Origin: Vibrio diabolicus
GTDB taxonomy: Bacteria; Pseudomonadota; Gammaproteobacteria; Enterobacterales; Vibrionaceae
Reading direction: 5' to 3'
Assembly: GCA_001048675.1 (NCBI GenBank)
Contig: CCKK01000002.1
Coordinates: forward strand, 124,001 to 188,000
DNA length: 64,000 bases
Shown here piece after piece: positions 1 to 8,416 of the stretch. Each line of letters begins with the position of its first letter. Positions within the stretch are counted from its first letter, which is position 1. The position numbers were made by a program, and so were the translations under genes. Under the pieces are notes generated by a model. That model was given only the letters and a program-made list of their open reading frames with translations, was not told the DNA's origin and did no database searches.

Positions 1-1
1 C

Positions 2-823
2 ATCGTTTTAGGTAAACGCCTCGTCAATGGCAGATTGACCGTTGAGGGGGTAACAAGAGTCGAAGCGTTATCTAATGTGATTGCGTCATTGCCGACAGAG
101 CGAACGGCGATTATTTTTTGTGGTGGATTAACGCAAGGTCAACGCATTTCTGAAGCAGATGCTATGTACAGTTATTTTAAATCTCTAAATGCGGCTGCTG
201 TGCATCCGTTCCCTGAACATCAAGTACTTTTAGAAAATCGATCTTTGAATACGTTTCAGAACATGCGTTACGCTTCTCGCGTTTTGTGTGATAGTGGTTT
301 GTTCCAGTTATGGTCAGCGCGTTCGGTTGAGGTCACCTTGTTGTCGAATGACTACCACCTTGAGCGAATCATAGAAATCCAAACCTTGATGGATGAGCAG
401 GGATTATTACGAGTACTAAAATCTGAGTGCGCCTCCATGGGCGTTACTCTCAACTTACCATTGGATATCAACAAACATATCAGCGTACCATACCCACATA
501 AAGGGCCTGTGGCGGCGGCATTTTTATTACTGGATGAACTCACGACTTACCGAGTTTATTTAGAAGGGGTCAAGCAGGGAGCATTTTTACGAGACTTATC
601 GGTTGTCCGAAAGAAGCCGCTTATGATCGCGAGACATGCCATTCAGAAATTGCTCGCTTTACCACTCGATAAAGATAGTTTGCAACAGATTGAAGACATG
701 AAAAAGGCCATCGAAATGACGGCCTTGGATGAATCTGTAGGAGCTGCGGAACAAGCGTTAAGGATCGTTCATCCGATATTAACTGCATTGAACCGCCGCT
801 TGGATCCTGAGTCTATTCATTGA
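2..823 (+). CDS. DUF218/YdcF-like protein, 5' truncated by window edge
   Basis: The reading frame is open from base 2, so the start lies outside the window; the visible part begins VLGKRLVNGRLTVEGVTR, the usual N-terminal segment of DUF218 (ElyC/SanA/YdcF) proteins. A later FCGGLTQGQRISEADAM block, the acidic/polar loop and the NTFQNMRYASRVL segment fit the same fold. Family members are envelope-associated proteins of poorly defined biochemistry (ElyC and SanA affect envelope integrity). A C-terminal extension of about 100 residues after the core is predicted helical. The last 11 bases overlap the end of the convergent membrane-protein gene. A TTG at 35 is an internal codon, not the true start. 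Confidence 0.75.
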   Translation: MVLGKRLVNGRLTVEGVTRVEALSNVIASLPTERTAIIFCGGLTQGQRISEADAMYSYFKSLNAAAVHPFPEHQVLLENRSLNTFQNMRYASRVLCDSGLFQLWSARSVEVTLLSNDYHLERIIEIQTLMDEQGLLRVLKSECASMGVTLNLPLDINKHISVPYPHKGPVAAAFLLLDELTTYRVYLEGVKQGAFLRDLSVVRKKPLMIARHAIQKLLALPLDKDSLQQIEDMKKAIEMTALDESVGAAEQALRIVHPILTALNRRLDPESIH

Positions 824-1478
824 GTTCGCGTTTTGTGCGGACTGCGCTCAATGCGATCAAACAGTAGCAAAGGAGTTCCATGCCTTCTTCCGAAATATTT
901 TTAACATCACGGATGTAGTTTTCGTCCATCACTTGTTGCCAAAAACTGCCCATGCCATACAAGCGAGAGAAGACCAACAATAGCATCACGGCACCAATTA
1001 ACAGTTTCATGTGGGGCACCGTTAAGATGGTCGCCATTTCGTTCATGGTACCTTTACCACCTTGGTAAGCTTTGGCGCAAGCCAGTGCGGTTACAGCGAG
1101 CGCAGGGAAAACCCAAGAACCATGACGAATCATGTCTGTCCAATAGTCTGTTTCACGAATAATGAGCACCGCGAAAAAGCCGGCAATCAAAATGGCCGCA
1201 TGCTTTAGCTGAGGCTGTTGTTTAGATAGGCTAAAAAATGACCATGATGCAATCGCGAGCATCACAAGCTGGAGTGTTTCTGTTATGGAAAGCTCACCAA
1301 GGCTTGAACCCAACACGACATAATCAAGGCGAAGACTGAGGTTAACGAGAATACTGATAGCGACAATCATCAATGCGCTTAAACTCGATTTATAAATGAT
1401 GCGCTTTGACTCTTCAGTAACAACGTTGCTTGGGGCTGACTCGGCTTCTTTTACTATTTGTGTTTTCATCTTGCTCAC
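813..1478 (-). CDS. multi-pass inner-membrane protein of unknown function
   Basis: A 221-residue protein with a roughly 30-residue polar N-terminus followed by about six hydrophobic segments (near residues 33-50, 68-85, 93-108, 122-137, 157-172 and 200-213). The loops RETDYWTDMIRHGSWVF and NYIRDVKNISEEGMELL carry conserved-looking charged residues and hint at an enzyme-like or sensor role, but I do not recognise the family. It stands alone, convergent to and overlapping the DUF218 gene by 11 bases. ATG at 1478 is preceded by a GGTGAGC ribosome site on the minus strand. Confidence 0.7.
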   Translation of the reverse strand: MSKMKTQIVKEAESAPSNVVTEESKRIIYKSSLSALMIVAISILVNLSLRLDYVVLGSSLGELSITETLQLVMLAIASWSFFSLSKQQPQLKHAAILIAGFFAVLIIRETDYWTDMIRHGSWVFPALAVTALACAKAYQGGKGTMNEMATILTVPHMKLLIGAVMLLLVFSRLYGMGSFWQQVMDENYIRDVKNISEEGMELLCYCLIALSAVRTKRELNE

Positions 1479-1664
1479 CTGTTCCAGAAAATGTGGAAGA
1501 AATGTGAATTAGTGTGATCTGTGTTTGTGATTTTATTGTCCAAGTGGAAAGTTATGTCAGAGAAATGTCAAGAATAGAACACTGTTCGATATAGTATCGA
1601 TGTGCGGTAAAGTCAGAGGTATGTAAAAATGAAGTGAGAAAGTTTTGATAAATCAAATAAAAAA

Positions 1665-1680
1665 GGAGCCTAAAGGCTCC
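1665..1680 (-). terminator. rho-independent terminator of the DUF333 lipoprotein gene
   Basis: GGAGCC and GGCTCC form a six-base-pair stem around a TAAA loop. On the minus strand the stem is followed by a T-rich tract (the A run at 1657-1664), so it ends leftward transcription from the lipoprotein gene. Confidence 0.75.
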
Positions 1681-1719
1681 TAAGTGATAGAGGGAATCTG
1701 ACGTGTCGACAAAAAAAAT

Positions 1720-1986
1720 TTAGTAGTCGCCACTCTCACTTTCTTTATGATTGTCGCGATAGTATTCCCATTGCTCGACACGATTATCGTCAGACAGCAC
1801 GCAGTAAGTCACACGTTCGCCATTTTCCGAAACGGTATCCAACTCACCACCTTGCTGAACACAGTAAACGGCTGCAGGATTTGCGACGGAGGTATACTCA
1901 GTCGAGCGAGTGGCACCTTCGTAAGTTGAACAACCAGCCAGTACCAACGTTGCAGCCATAGCCATCATTAAATTTGTCTTTTTCAT
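1720..1986 (-). CDS. DUF333 small lipoprotein
   Basis: This 88-residue protein has a signal peptide ending in a lipobox (VLAGC, Cys about residue 19). The mature part contains NPAAVYCVQQGGELDTV and a second YCVL cysteine block, the hallmark of DUF333 proteins, often labelled putative hemolysin without evidence. The ribosome site GGAGATAAAG precedes the ATG, and a terminator follows. It is monocistronic. Likely an outer-membrane-anchored periplasmic protein of unknown role. Confidence 0.8.
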   Translation of the reverse strand: MKKTNLMMAMAATLVLAGCSTYEGATRSTEYTSVANPAAVYCVQQGGELDTVSENGERVTYCVLSDDNRVEQWEYYRDNHKESESGDY

Positions 1987-2264
1987 TCTTTATCTCCGCA
2001 TGGGGTGGGCGAGTATTGTATTGATTATAGGCAACTTTCAGAGATTATTGTCTTATCGATGTTAAAAGTAAGAGGGACGTATAAGAATTTAGATATTCTC
2101 ATCTTTTACTGGTTATCACGTCACACTTCTATTTGTTGCGGATTGTTACGAAGGTTAGAACCGTTGCGTTCAAACCAATGTCTTGAACGCATTTGGACCG
2201 ACAACGATGATTTAAAGCGTGAAGTTCGGTAATATGCGCGCAAAACATGACAGTGGTATTTTCG

Positions 2265-2783
2265 ATGAGACACTTAAAATCGACCGTTCATCCGGACATT
2301 GAGCACTTGGACGACAAAATTATTTTCCAGCGCAATGCGGCACGCGCCATCGTACTAGATGGTGAAGATGTGTTGTTGCTCTATACAGAGCGTTACCATG
2401 ACTACACTTTGCCAGGTGGTGGTATTGATGATGGTGAAGATGTGATTGCTGGACTAGTTCGTGAACTAGAAGAAGAAACCGGCGCGCAGAATATCCATGG
2501 TATTAAGCCTTTCGGAATTTTTGAGGAGTTTCGTCCTTGGTACAAAGACGACGCTGACGTAATGCACATGGTGTCGTATTGCTATACATGTAAAATCGAT
2601 CGTGAGTTAGGCGAAACGGCTTATGAAGACTATGAAGTTAAAAATGGAATGCGTCCAGTATGGATGAACATTCACGAAGCGATAGCGCACAATGAAAAGA
2701 CCATGGCAGAAAGCCCGAAAAAAGGCATGAGCATCGAGCGCGAAACGTTTTTGCTTCAGTTGATTTCTAAAGAATTACTATAA
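2265..2783 (+). CDS. Nudix hydrolase
   Basis: The protein carries a complete Nudix box, GGIDDGEDVIAGLVRELEEE followed by TGA, matching GX5EX7REUXEEXGU, so it should hydrolyse a nucleoside diphosphate-linked compound using Mg2+. The substrate cannot be told from sequence. The start was placed at MRHLKS (2265); an in-frame ATG 18 bases upstream (2247) is equally poor in ribosome-site sequence. It has no operon partner, and the next feature downstream points the other way. Confidence 0.85.
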   Translation: MRHLKSTVHPDIEHLDDKIIFQRNAARAIVLDGEDVLLLYTERYHDYTLPGGGIDDGEDVIAGLVRELEEETGAQNIHGIKPFGIFEEFRPWYKDDADVMHMVSYCYTCKIDRELGETAYEDYEVKNGMRPVWMNIHEAIAHNEKTMAESPKKGMSIERETFLLQLISKELL

Positions 2784-2858
2784 ATAACTTAGCTTGCCTC
2801 ATAGTGACTTACCCACTCATTGTTCTGTTGATAGGTCAGCTTTTAAATCGATAAAAAA

Positions 2859-2888
2859 AGTCCGGACTCCCCCCCGGAACCCGGACTT
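2859..2888 (-). terminator. minus-strand terminator with G-rich loop
   Basis: AAGTCCGG and CCGGACTT pair over a 14-base loop holding seven consecutive C (G on the minus strand). The A run at 2853-2859 becomes a T run after the stem on the minus strand, so it terminates leftward transcription, probably of the small gene at 2985-3198 and the flgM-flgN-transglycosylase unit upstream. Confidence 0.7.
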
Positions 2889-2984
2889 ATTCCAGACGCG
2901 CAAGCGAAGCGTCATCTTGATATTTTAAATTTGTTTCGAACTATGAAAACAATAGCTGTTTTACATTTAGTGTGTAAATAATTA

Positions 2985-3198
2985 TTAGGTCCAACCATTG
3001 GTTTTCATGTTTTTTGCAAACGCAATGTGACGCATATCTACCCAATTGGCAAGCGCAATTTGGGTACCTTTTAATAAACCACTACTCTTTCTTATCTTTG
3101 AGATACCTTACCTCAACTTTTTTGCACACGTTTGCATAGAGATCACGAGTTTTCAAATTGGCCGAACACGATCTTGTAATTTTACGTTTTTCTGACAT
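2985..3198 (-). pseudogene. small basic protein of about 70 residues, frameshifted by one extra base
   Basis: Read from ATG at 3198 the frame gives 38 residues (MSEKRKITRSCSANLKTRDL...) and stops at 3082-3084. Dropping one base between about 3085 and 3096 joins it to a second frame (SSGLLKGTQIALANWVDM...) ending at a TAA at 2985-2987, giving 70 residues, lysine/arginine-rich with a single coherent composition. No family is recognised. No strong ribosome site is visible, which lowers confidence. An in-frame stop lies just upstream, so the start cannot be earlier. The gene sits between the transglycosylase stop and a good terminator. The alternative is non-coding RNA from the same strand. Confidence 0.42.
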
Positions 3199-3208
3199 TG
3201 GATTTTGT

Positions 3209-3224
3209 CGTGATTTTTATCACA
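3209..3224. promoter_or_regulatory. CRP-like palindrome
   Basis: CGTGA, six bases, TCACA matches the CRP consensus TGTGA-N6-TCACA at nine of ten positions. It overlaps the transglycosylase stop codon and lies just upstream of the small minus-strand gene. Whether it acts as an activator site there is inference. Confidence 0.35.
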
Positions 3225-3966
3225 AATTGACCAACGGAGGTAGTGGACTAAAGTCGATCAGCGGTTGCGAAACCATCGGAGCATCTGAAGAAAATAAGAG
3301 TAAAGGTTGAAATGATGAGGATTGTAACTGACCGATATCTATCAACTTTTCCAGCGCGAAGAATCGGCTAACGTATTGGCGAGTCTCTTTAGGTAGTGTG
3401 AGCTTCTGGAAGTCGTTACTGCCTGCTCGCTGAATAGCGCGTGCGACACGCCCTTCGCCTGCATTGTAGGCCGCTAATGTCAGCGCCATGTTTTGATCGA
3501 ATTTGTTGTATAAAAACGTCAGATACTGGAGTGCTGCAGCTGTGCTTGCTTCTGTATCAAAACGATCGTCTTGTTTTGTATCTACAGTCAACCCGAATCG
3601 TTGAGCTGTTGCTGGTATCAGTTGCCAAAGTCCGGCGGCGTTGGCATGAGAAACGGCTTTGGGGTTGTAAGAGGATTCCAACATTGGCACTAAGGCTAGA
3701 CTCTTTGGTAAAGAGTGGCTTTGCAGTTGTTTGAAAATGTGATGAATCACCGGGCTGGATGAATCGAGACGCTTGGCAATTTGTGGCTTGTATGGCGCTA
3801 AAACTTGATATTGCGTTTGAATATCAGCTGAGCTTGGTTTCGCCTGGCAGGTGATTGAAAGGCAGGATAGTAAGGCGATAAAAATAAAAAGGCCTACAGT
3901 ACTCAGCCGAGATGGCGACTGAATCTGTAGGCAAGACGAACATCGTTTAGAACGATTTATCTTCAT
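3220..3966 (-). CDS. SLT-type lytic transglycosylase linked to lateral flagella
   Basis: A hydrophobic signal segment (VGLFIFIALLSCLSI) leads into a goose-lysozyme/SLT fold with the three family motifs: ESSYNP (catalytic Glu), AAGLWQLIPATA and AAYNAGEGRV. Such enzymes cleave the MurNAc-GlcNAc bond to anhydro-muropeptides. The start is placed at MKINRSK (3966), overlapping flgN by 20 bases; a longer frame to 4032 would run deep into flgN. The length, about 248 residues, is the catalytic domain without LysM repeats. Translational overlap with flgN, and the lack of a muramidase domain in this cluster's FlgJ, suggest it opens the wall for the lateral flagellar rod, like SltF in Rhodobacter; that role is inference. 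Confidence 0.85.
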   Translation of the reverse strand: MKINRSKRCSSCLQIQSPSRLSTVGLFIFIALLSCLSITCQAKPSSADIQTQYQVLAPYKPQIAKRLDSSSPVIHHIFKQLQSHSLPKSLALVPMLESSYNPKAVSHANAAGLWQLIPATAQRFGLTVDTKQDDRFDTEASTAAALQYLTFLYNKFDQNMALTLAAYNAGEGRVARAIQRAGSNDFQKLTLPKETRQYVSRFFALEKLIDIGQLQSSSFQPLLLFSSDAPMVSQPLIDFSPLPPLVNL

Positions 3967-4384
3967 AAGTGTGTTGCACAGGTTGTTTGAGTTGACTGAC
4001 CAACTCATGGAACGCCGCAGAGCTGTGGCCATTGCTCTGATTGTATTGTTGGCACTGACTTACCAACGTTTCCAATAGCGCCCATTGTTTTCTAGCTTGC
4101 ATACCTATTTGGGCAGGCAAAGCATTGAAAATTCGTTTTACGCTGGCGTCATTACACGCTAACCCCAGCTCTCGCATACACTGGCTTCTATCACTGGCTG
4201 AGCGACTAAGTTTATTGAGTATTGGCATTTGTTTCTGAACATTGTTGCTCAGTGCCTCACCATCAAACTTTAAGTACAACGTTTTTTGCTGTTGAAGCAA
4301 AGGGATAAGTTGTTGATAGAGCTTGATATCCTCAGGTATTGAGCGAATAAATTGTTGAATTCGCTGCGATACTGCGCTTGCCAT
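3947..4384 (-). CDS. flgN: lateral flagellar FlgN-type chaperone
   Basis: This 145-residue, almost fully helical protein follows flgM, the standard flgM-flgN order. FlgN chaperones hold the hook-associated proteins FlgK and FlgL for export. Recognition rests on size, helical and Gln-rich composition, and position rather than on a sharp motif. It starts 20 bases after flgM and overlaps the transglycosylase gene at its 3' end, so the three are probably co-transcribed. Confidence 0.75.
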   Translation of the reverse strand: MASAVSQRIQQFIRSIPEDIKLYQQLIPLLQQQKTLYLKFDGEALSNNVQKQMPILNKLSRSASDRSQCMRELGLACNDASVKRIFNALPAQIGMQARKQWALLETLVSQCQQYNQSNGHSSAAFHELVSQLKQPVQHTYEDKSF

Positions 4385-4404
4385 GATCTCTTCCTAGTGT
4401 GTTA

Positions 4405-4686
4405 TTACTCGTGACCTGTATGGAATTGCATGATCGCCTTTGATAGTGCTTTGGTATCTAGGCTAAGTTCGCCACGCGCTAATGCGTTACGTACTTGTTC
4501 TACTTTTTCCATATCAACATCAGGTAGTGATGCCATTTCAGCTTGAGCGCGATCTATCGCTACGGTATTCGCTTGAAATGCAGGCTCGTGTACCTTGCTC
4601 TGTTCGACGACGTCGACAGGCTGTTTGCTTGCTTGCTGTAATTTTGTTTGTGGGACATGACCGCCCGCGACTTTGTCGATTTTCAT
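4405..4686 (-). CDS. flgM: lateral flagellar anti-sigma factor FlgM
   Basis: The 93-residue protein starts MKIDKVAGG and has the C-terminal sigma-28-binding region typical of FlgM (VEQVRNALARGELSLDTKAL followed by a short helix). It should hold the lateral flagellar sigma-28 (LafS-type) until hook completion, then leave the cell through the hook. It lies 136 bases downstream of flgA and leads the flgM-flgN-transglycosylase unit. Confidence 0.88.
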   Translation of the reverse strand: MKIDKVAGGHVPQTKLQQASKQPVDVVEQSKVHEPAFQANTVAIDRAQAEMASLPDVDMEKVEQVRNALARGELSLDTKALSKAIMQFHTGHE

Positions 4687-4822
4687 GCTGTGGTCCTCAT
4701 CATCATGTTCTAAATTAAGTAGGCGGTTAGGATGTGATAAACATTAAATATTTTTTTTGTTACTCGAAGTTCAGCGTTACTGACGAGAGCCAAAATTAAA
4801 AAATGTTACTCTGAGTCCAAAA

Positions 4823-5620
4823 TCAAAATTGAGTATGAACCTGGTTTAACCCGGTTACGACAGCTCTAATGACCTTGCCAGAACTTAGGTTTTCTACTTC
4901 AATTTGTTGCCCTTTCGCACCATCTTCTAAGGCGACTCCTTTCGTGCTGGCGCTAAATCCATTTTTGCTCGCAATCACTATGACTTCATTGCCTTTTTCG
5001 ATTAAAGGTGGAGCAGATAAATTGGATGGGTTGACCACTTGCCCTGCACGTAAACGGCGAGAGGTTTCTAAGCCTATTGCTTGTTCTGGGCGAGTATAAA
5101 AATCGTCTTGTCGCGAGATGGTGCGCGTTTCCAGTTTAACGTGCTTGGCAGTCACAACTTCATTTCGACCGACCGTGGTTGTGGCAACCAAGACAGGCAG
5201 TGTCAGAGAAGATTTTATCGTGACGTTAATTCGCCAGGGTGAAGCGATGTCATCGCAACTTACTGAGCGCTTAAGGTTTCCAACTGGCAACGCTTGATTG
5301 TCGCGACCAGTGATGACCAGAGGCGATTCACACTCAGGTAGGTGATTCGCCGAGCCTGGTACCCACATGTCGAAATCCAGTTGGTATTCTCCCCACTGGT
5401 TAGAGTGAGCATTTTGGGCCACTTCTTGTTTGAAATGCTCTGCTACAACGGATTTTATCTCCTCAACGCTTAGGGTTCTGCCAGAGGTGTTGGCGAAAGT
5501 TTGTCCTGGTATTAGAGCAAGCAGAGTTAGCATTAATGTTGAGGAAGTAAGCACTTTCCCCTTGCTTTTAATGCTTTCCGTGAGCCGGAAGTTTGGCTTC
5601 CATCCTTGTTTGTAAATCAT
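4823..5620 (-). CDS. flgA: lateral flagellar P-ring assembly chaperone FlgA
   Basis: This is a periplasmic chaperone for FlgI P-ring assembly. A hydrophobic stretch LMLTLLALIPGQTFA looks like a signal-peptide core, and the C-terminal half has the SAF-like FlgA domain (VLVATTTVGRNEVVTAKHV, RRLRAGQVVNPSNLSAPPL, VIASKNGFSASTKGVALEDG). The start is uncertain: ATG at 5620 has no ribosome site and gives an over-long N-terminus, while an in-frame GTG about 22 codons later is preceded by AAGGGG. The gene is divergent from flgB across a 77-base promoter region. Confidence 0.85.
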   Translation of the reverse strand: MIYKQGWKPNFRLTESIKSKGKVLTSSTLMLTLLALIPGQTFANTSGRTLSVEEIKSVVAEHFKQEVAQNAHSNQWGEYQLDFDMWVPGSANHLPECESPLVITGRDNQALPVGNLKRSVSCDDIASPWRINVTIKSSLTLPVLVATTTVGRNEVVTAKHVKLETRTISRQDDFYTRPEQAIGLETSRRLRAGQVVNPSNLSAPPLIEKGNEVIVIASKNGFSASTKGVALEDGAKGQQIEVENLSSGKVIRAVVTGLNQVHTQF

Positions 5621-5642
5621 TGATATATATAGCTATTTTTTA

Positions 5643-5658
5643 TGGCACGCATCTTGTT
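5643..5658 (+). promoter_or_regulatory. sigma-54 promoter of the lateral flgB operon
   Basis: TGGCACGCATCTTGT matches the -24/-12 consensus TGGCACG-N4-TTGC with one change (final C to T) and exact spacing. It lies 40 bases before flgB. Class-2 lateral flagellar genes of V. parahaemolyticus depend on sigma-54 with LafK, which fits. Confidence 0.75.
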
Positions 5659-5697
5659 TGTATGTTGGCGTATTCGAGCCAACTGTAAGGAAGATGC

Positions 5698-6060
5698 ATG
5701 GCGATCACATTTGAAAATGCTTTAGGTGTACATCCAGAGGCACTTAATTTTCGCGTTCAGCGTACCAAAGTCCTTGCCAGTAACCTAGCAAATGTTGACA
5801 CCCCTGGGTATTTGGCGAAAGACCTAAGTTTCACCACCGTAATGAACCAGGTGGCTGCAGGCGGTGTGAACAAACCAGTGCCTAAGTTTCAGGTTCAGGC
5901 CCAATACTCGGTGCCTTACCAGAACAGCAAAGATGGCAACACTGTAGAACTGGGTGTTGAACAAGCGAAATTCACGCAAAACAACATGGACTTTCAAACT
6001 AGCCTGACGTTTCTCAACATGAAATTTAATGGCTTAACGAAAGCGATTGAGGGACGTTAA
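5698..6060 (+). CDS. flgB: lateral flagellar proximal rod protein FlgB
   Basis: The 120-residue rod subunit has the rod/hook N-terminal signature RTKVLASNLANVDTPGYLAKD and the C-terminal helix ending FNGLTKAIEGR. It begins the operon, with AAGGAAG upstream of the ATG, and is followed by flgC two bases later. Exported through the flagellar type III system. Confidence 0.93.
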   Translation: MAITFENALGVHPEALNFRVQRTKVLASNLANVDTPGYLAKDLSFTTVMNQVAAGGVNKPVPKFQVQAQYSVPYQNSKDGNTVELGVEQAKFTQNNMDFQTSLTFLNMKFNGLTKAIEGR

Positions 6061-6062
6061 TT

Positions 6063-6497
6063 ATGTCATTCACTGATATTTACTCGATCACTGGATCCGC
6101 GATGACGGCACAAACTGTGCGTCTTAACACGGTCGCCAGTAACTTAGCTAACGCGGACGCGGTGTCTGCAAATCCAGATGACGCTTATAAAGCGCTGAAG
6201 CCCGTATTCGCGACTGTGTACCAAAAAGCGCAGCTGACAACGGAAAACGGGGTTTATCCCAATGCTGAAGTTCGCATTGTTGACGTTGTGAAAAATGCGG
6301 GAGAAGCCGAGAAACGCTTTGAGCCAAACAACCCGTTGGCCAATGGTGAAGGTTATGTGTATTACCCAGATATCGATGTCGTGGCTGAAATGGCAGACAT
6401 GATGTCAGCGACACGTAGCTTCGAAACCAATGTTGAAGTGTTATCAAATGTGAAAAGTATGCAGCAAGGTCTGCTTAGATTAGGGCAGGGCAGTTAA
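6063..6497 (+). CDS. flgC: lateral flagellar proximal rod protein FlgC
   Basis: A 144-residue rod subunit with NTVASNLANADAVSANPDDAY near the N-terminus and the coiled C-terminal segment MMSATRSFETNVEVLSNVKS typical of FlgC. Its last base overlaps the first of flgD (TAATGA), indicating translational coupling. Confidence 0.93.
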   Translation: MSFTDIYSITGSAMTAQTVRLNTVASNLANADAVSANPDDAYKALKPVFATVYQKAQLTTENGVYPNAEVRIVDVVKNAGEAEKRFEPNNPLANGEGYVYYPDIDVVAEMADMMSATRSFETNVEVLSNVKSMQQGLLRLGQGS

Positions 6498-7180
6498 TGA
6501 GTCTCGCACAATATACACCTTTATCGTCTGATGCTCCTGTGAGCACTAAAGCAAAAGAGAACAATGGCATTGCACCAAATCCTAAAGATATGAACAGTGC
6601 TTCTTCATTAGAGAACGAATTCATTTCTTTGATGGTGGCGCAGATCCAAAACCAAGATCCACTTAACCCACTTGATGGCACGGAATACGTTGGTCAGTTG
6701 GCTCAATTCTCTCAAGTTCAAAGTACCGAGAATATGTCCAAGACAATGCAACAGAGCATGATTCTCCTCGACAACATGCAAGTGCTATCGACAGCGGGGC
6801 TCGTCGGACAAACTGTTTACGTCAACTCCAAAGAATTTGAGCTTGGTGAAGGCGTACAGAACGGAAAAATCGAACTCGCTCATAGCTCAAACCAAGTGAC
6901 GTTAGTTGTGAAAGATGAGTTTGGTCAATCTACTAAAGTGCCATTAGGTGCTCACGGCAAAGGTGACGTCGACTTTTCAATTAATCCTGAAGAACTTGGT
7001 CTTAAACCAGGCAAATACTCAGTGGCAGTAGAAGTGCAAGAAGGGCAAGCAAGTCCAAATGTGCTCATGGCTGGCACTGTTGAGCAAGTGCGTATTCCAA
7101 ATACTGGCGGCGCAGCATTAGTCAATGTCCATGGCGTTGGCAACGTTCCTTTCTATCAAATCACTCAGTTTGGTGCTTAA
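6497..7180 (+). CDS. flgD: lateral flagellar hook-capping protein FlgD
   Basis: The N-terminal scaffold motif FISLMVAQIQNQDPLNPLDG followed by TEYVGQLAQFS is diagnostic of FlgD, the cap under which FlgE polymerises. The rest is the FlgD tudor/FnIII-like region. At 227 residues it is of normal length. It lies within the flg operon, coupled to flgC and 27 bases before flgE. Confidence 0.95.
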   Translation: MSLAQYTPLSSDAPVSTKAKENNGIAPNPKDMNSASSLENEFISLMVAQIQNQDPLNPLDGTEYVGQLAQFSQVQSTENMSKTMQQSMILLDNMQVLSTAGLVGQTVYVNSKEFELGEGVQNGKIELAHSSNQVTLVVKDEFGQSTKVPLGAHGKGDVDFSINPEELGLKPGKYSVAVEVQEGQASPNVLMAGTVEQVRIPNTGGAALVNVHGVGNVPFYQITQFGA

Positions 7181-7207
7181 CCAAATAGGGAAATCAGAGG
7201 TCTTTTT

Positions 7208-8404
7208 ATGAGTTTTAACATCGCACTAAGTGGTCTGGACGCGACCAACACAGAGCTAAACACAATCAGTCACAACATTGCCAACGCATCAACGTATGGT
7301 TTTAAAGGTGGCCGCACAGAATTCTCCGCAGTATACAACGGCATGCAACCTGGTGGTGTAGAAGTCGCGTCAATTTCACAGAACTTCGACAAAGACGGCA
7401 GTATCTCAGGAACTGGCCGTGCGATGGACTTGGCGATCAACGGTGGCGGATTCTTTGTCACTAAAGACAATATGGGTCAAACGCTATACACGCGTTCAGG
7501 TGTATTCGCGACAGATAAAGATAACTTTGTTACCGCTAACAGTGGCGCAAAACTGCAAGGTTACAGTGTGGATAGCAACAACAACCTGATGACAGGCTCT
7601 GTGGGCAATATCCAAGTATCTACGTCATCACTGAATGCAAAAGCGACAGACGGCCTTGATTTTGTTGCAAACTTTGATGCAAGTGCGTCTGCCATTGATA
7701 AAACGGTAACGCCGTTTAATCCGGACGATCCAAACTCATTCAATTCGTCTTACACCACAAAAGTCTATGACTCGCTGGGTAACTCGCACACGGTAACCCA
7801 GTACTTCACTAAGACCGCTTCTAACTCTTGGGAAGTGAATGTTCAAGTGGATGGTGGTGCAACACCAGTGACAACGGTGCCAGTAACGTTTGACAAAGAC
7901 GGCTCGCTTTCTTCACCGACGGCTCCGTTTAATGTTTCATTCCCTGCGGCAGGCGCAAACGCGATGAGTGTCGACATTAACTTGAAGGGCAGCACGCAGT
8001 TCGGTGCGAAATTCGGCGTAAGTACTAACAGCCCGAACGGCTACACATCCGGTGAGCTTGCAGGTGTACGCGTTGAAGGTAATGGCATGGTTTACGCGAC
8101 CTACACTAACGGCCAATCACAGCTGCAAGGTCAAGTTGTACTTGCAGACTTCGCCAACACACAAGGTTTAGCAAAAGTGAGTGGTACGGCGTGGACTCAA
8201 AGCTTTAGCTCTGGTGCGCCAATCATGGGTGTCCCTGGTTCAGGTACGTTGGGTGATTTAACCCCAGGTGCGTTAGAAGGTTCTAACGTTGACTTAACCA
8301 GTGAGCTTGTGGCGCTAATGACCGCACAGCGTAACTACCAAGCAAACGCGAAAACCATCTCTACCAGCGACAAGCTAACTCAAGCTTTGTTTAACGCGGT
8401 GTAA
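7208..8404 (+). CDS. flgE: lateral flagellar hook protein FlgE
   Basis: The 398-residue hook subunit shows the N-terminal rod/hook motif LNTISHNIANASTYGFKGGR, the central hook domains rich in Asn/Thr, and the C-terminal block GALEGSNVDLTSELVALMTA followed by QRNYQANAKTI. It is typical in length for FlgE. AGAGG precedes the ATG. Confidence 0.95.
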   Translation: MSFNIALSGLDATNTELNTISHNIANASTYGFKGGRTEFSAVYNGMQPGGVEVASISQNFDKDGSISGTGRAMDLAINGGGFFVTKDNMGQTLYTRSGVFATDKDNFVTANSGAKLQGYSVDSNNNLMTGSVGNIQVSTSSLNAKATDGLDFVANFDASASAIDKTVTPFNPDDPNSFNSSYTTKVYDSLGNSHTVTQYFTKTASNSWEVNVQVDGGATPVTTVPVTFDKDGSLSSPTAPFNVSFPAAGANAMSVDINLKGSTQFGAKFGVSTNSPNGYTSGELAGVRVEGNGMVYATYTNGQSQLQGQVVLADFANTQGLAKVSGTAWTQSFSSGAPIMGVPGSGTLGDLTPGALEGSNVDLTSELVALMTAQRNYQANAKTISTSDKLTQALFNAV

Positions 8405-8416
8405 TGGGAGTTTTGC

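Noticed and set aside
2005-2232. 75-residue frame between the DUF333 and Nudix genes
   Set aside because: No ribosome site, odd composition, and it starts inside the lipoprotein promoter region.
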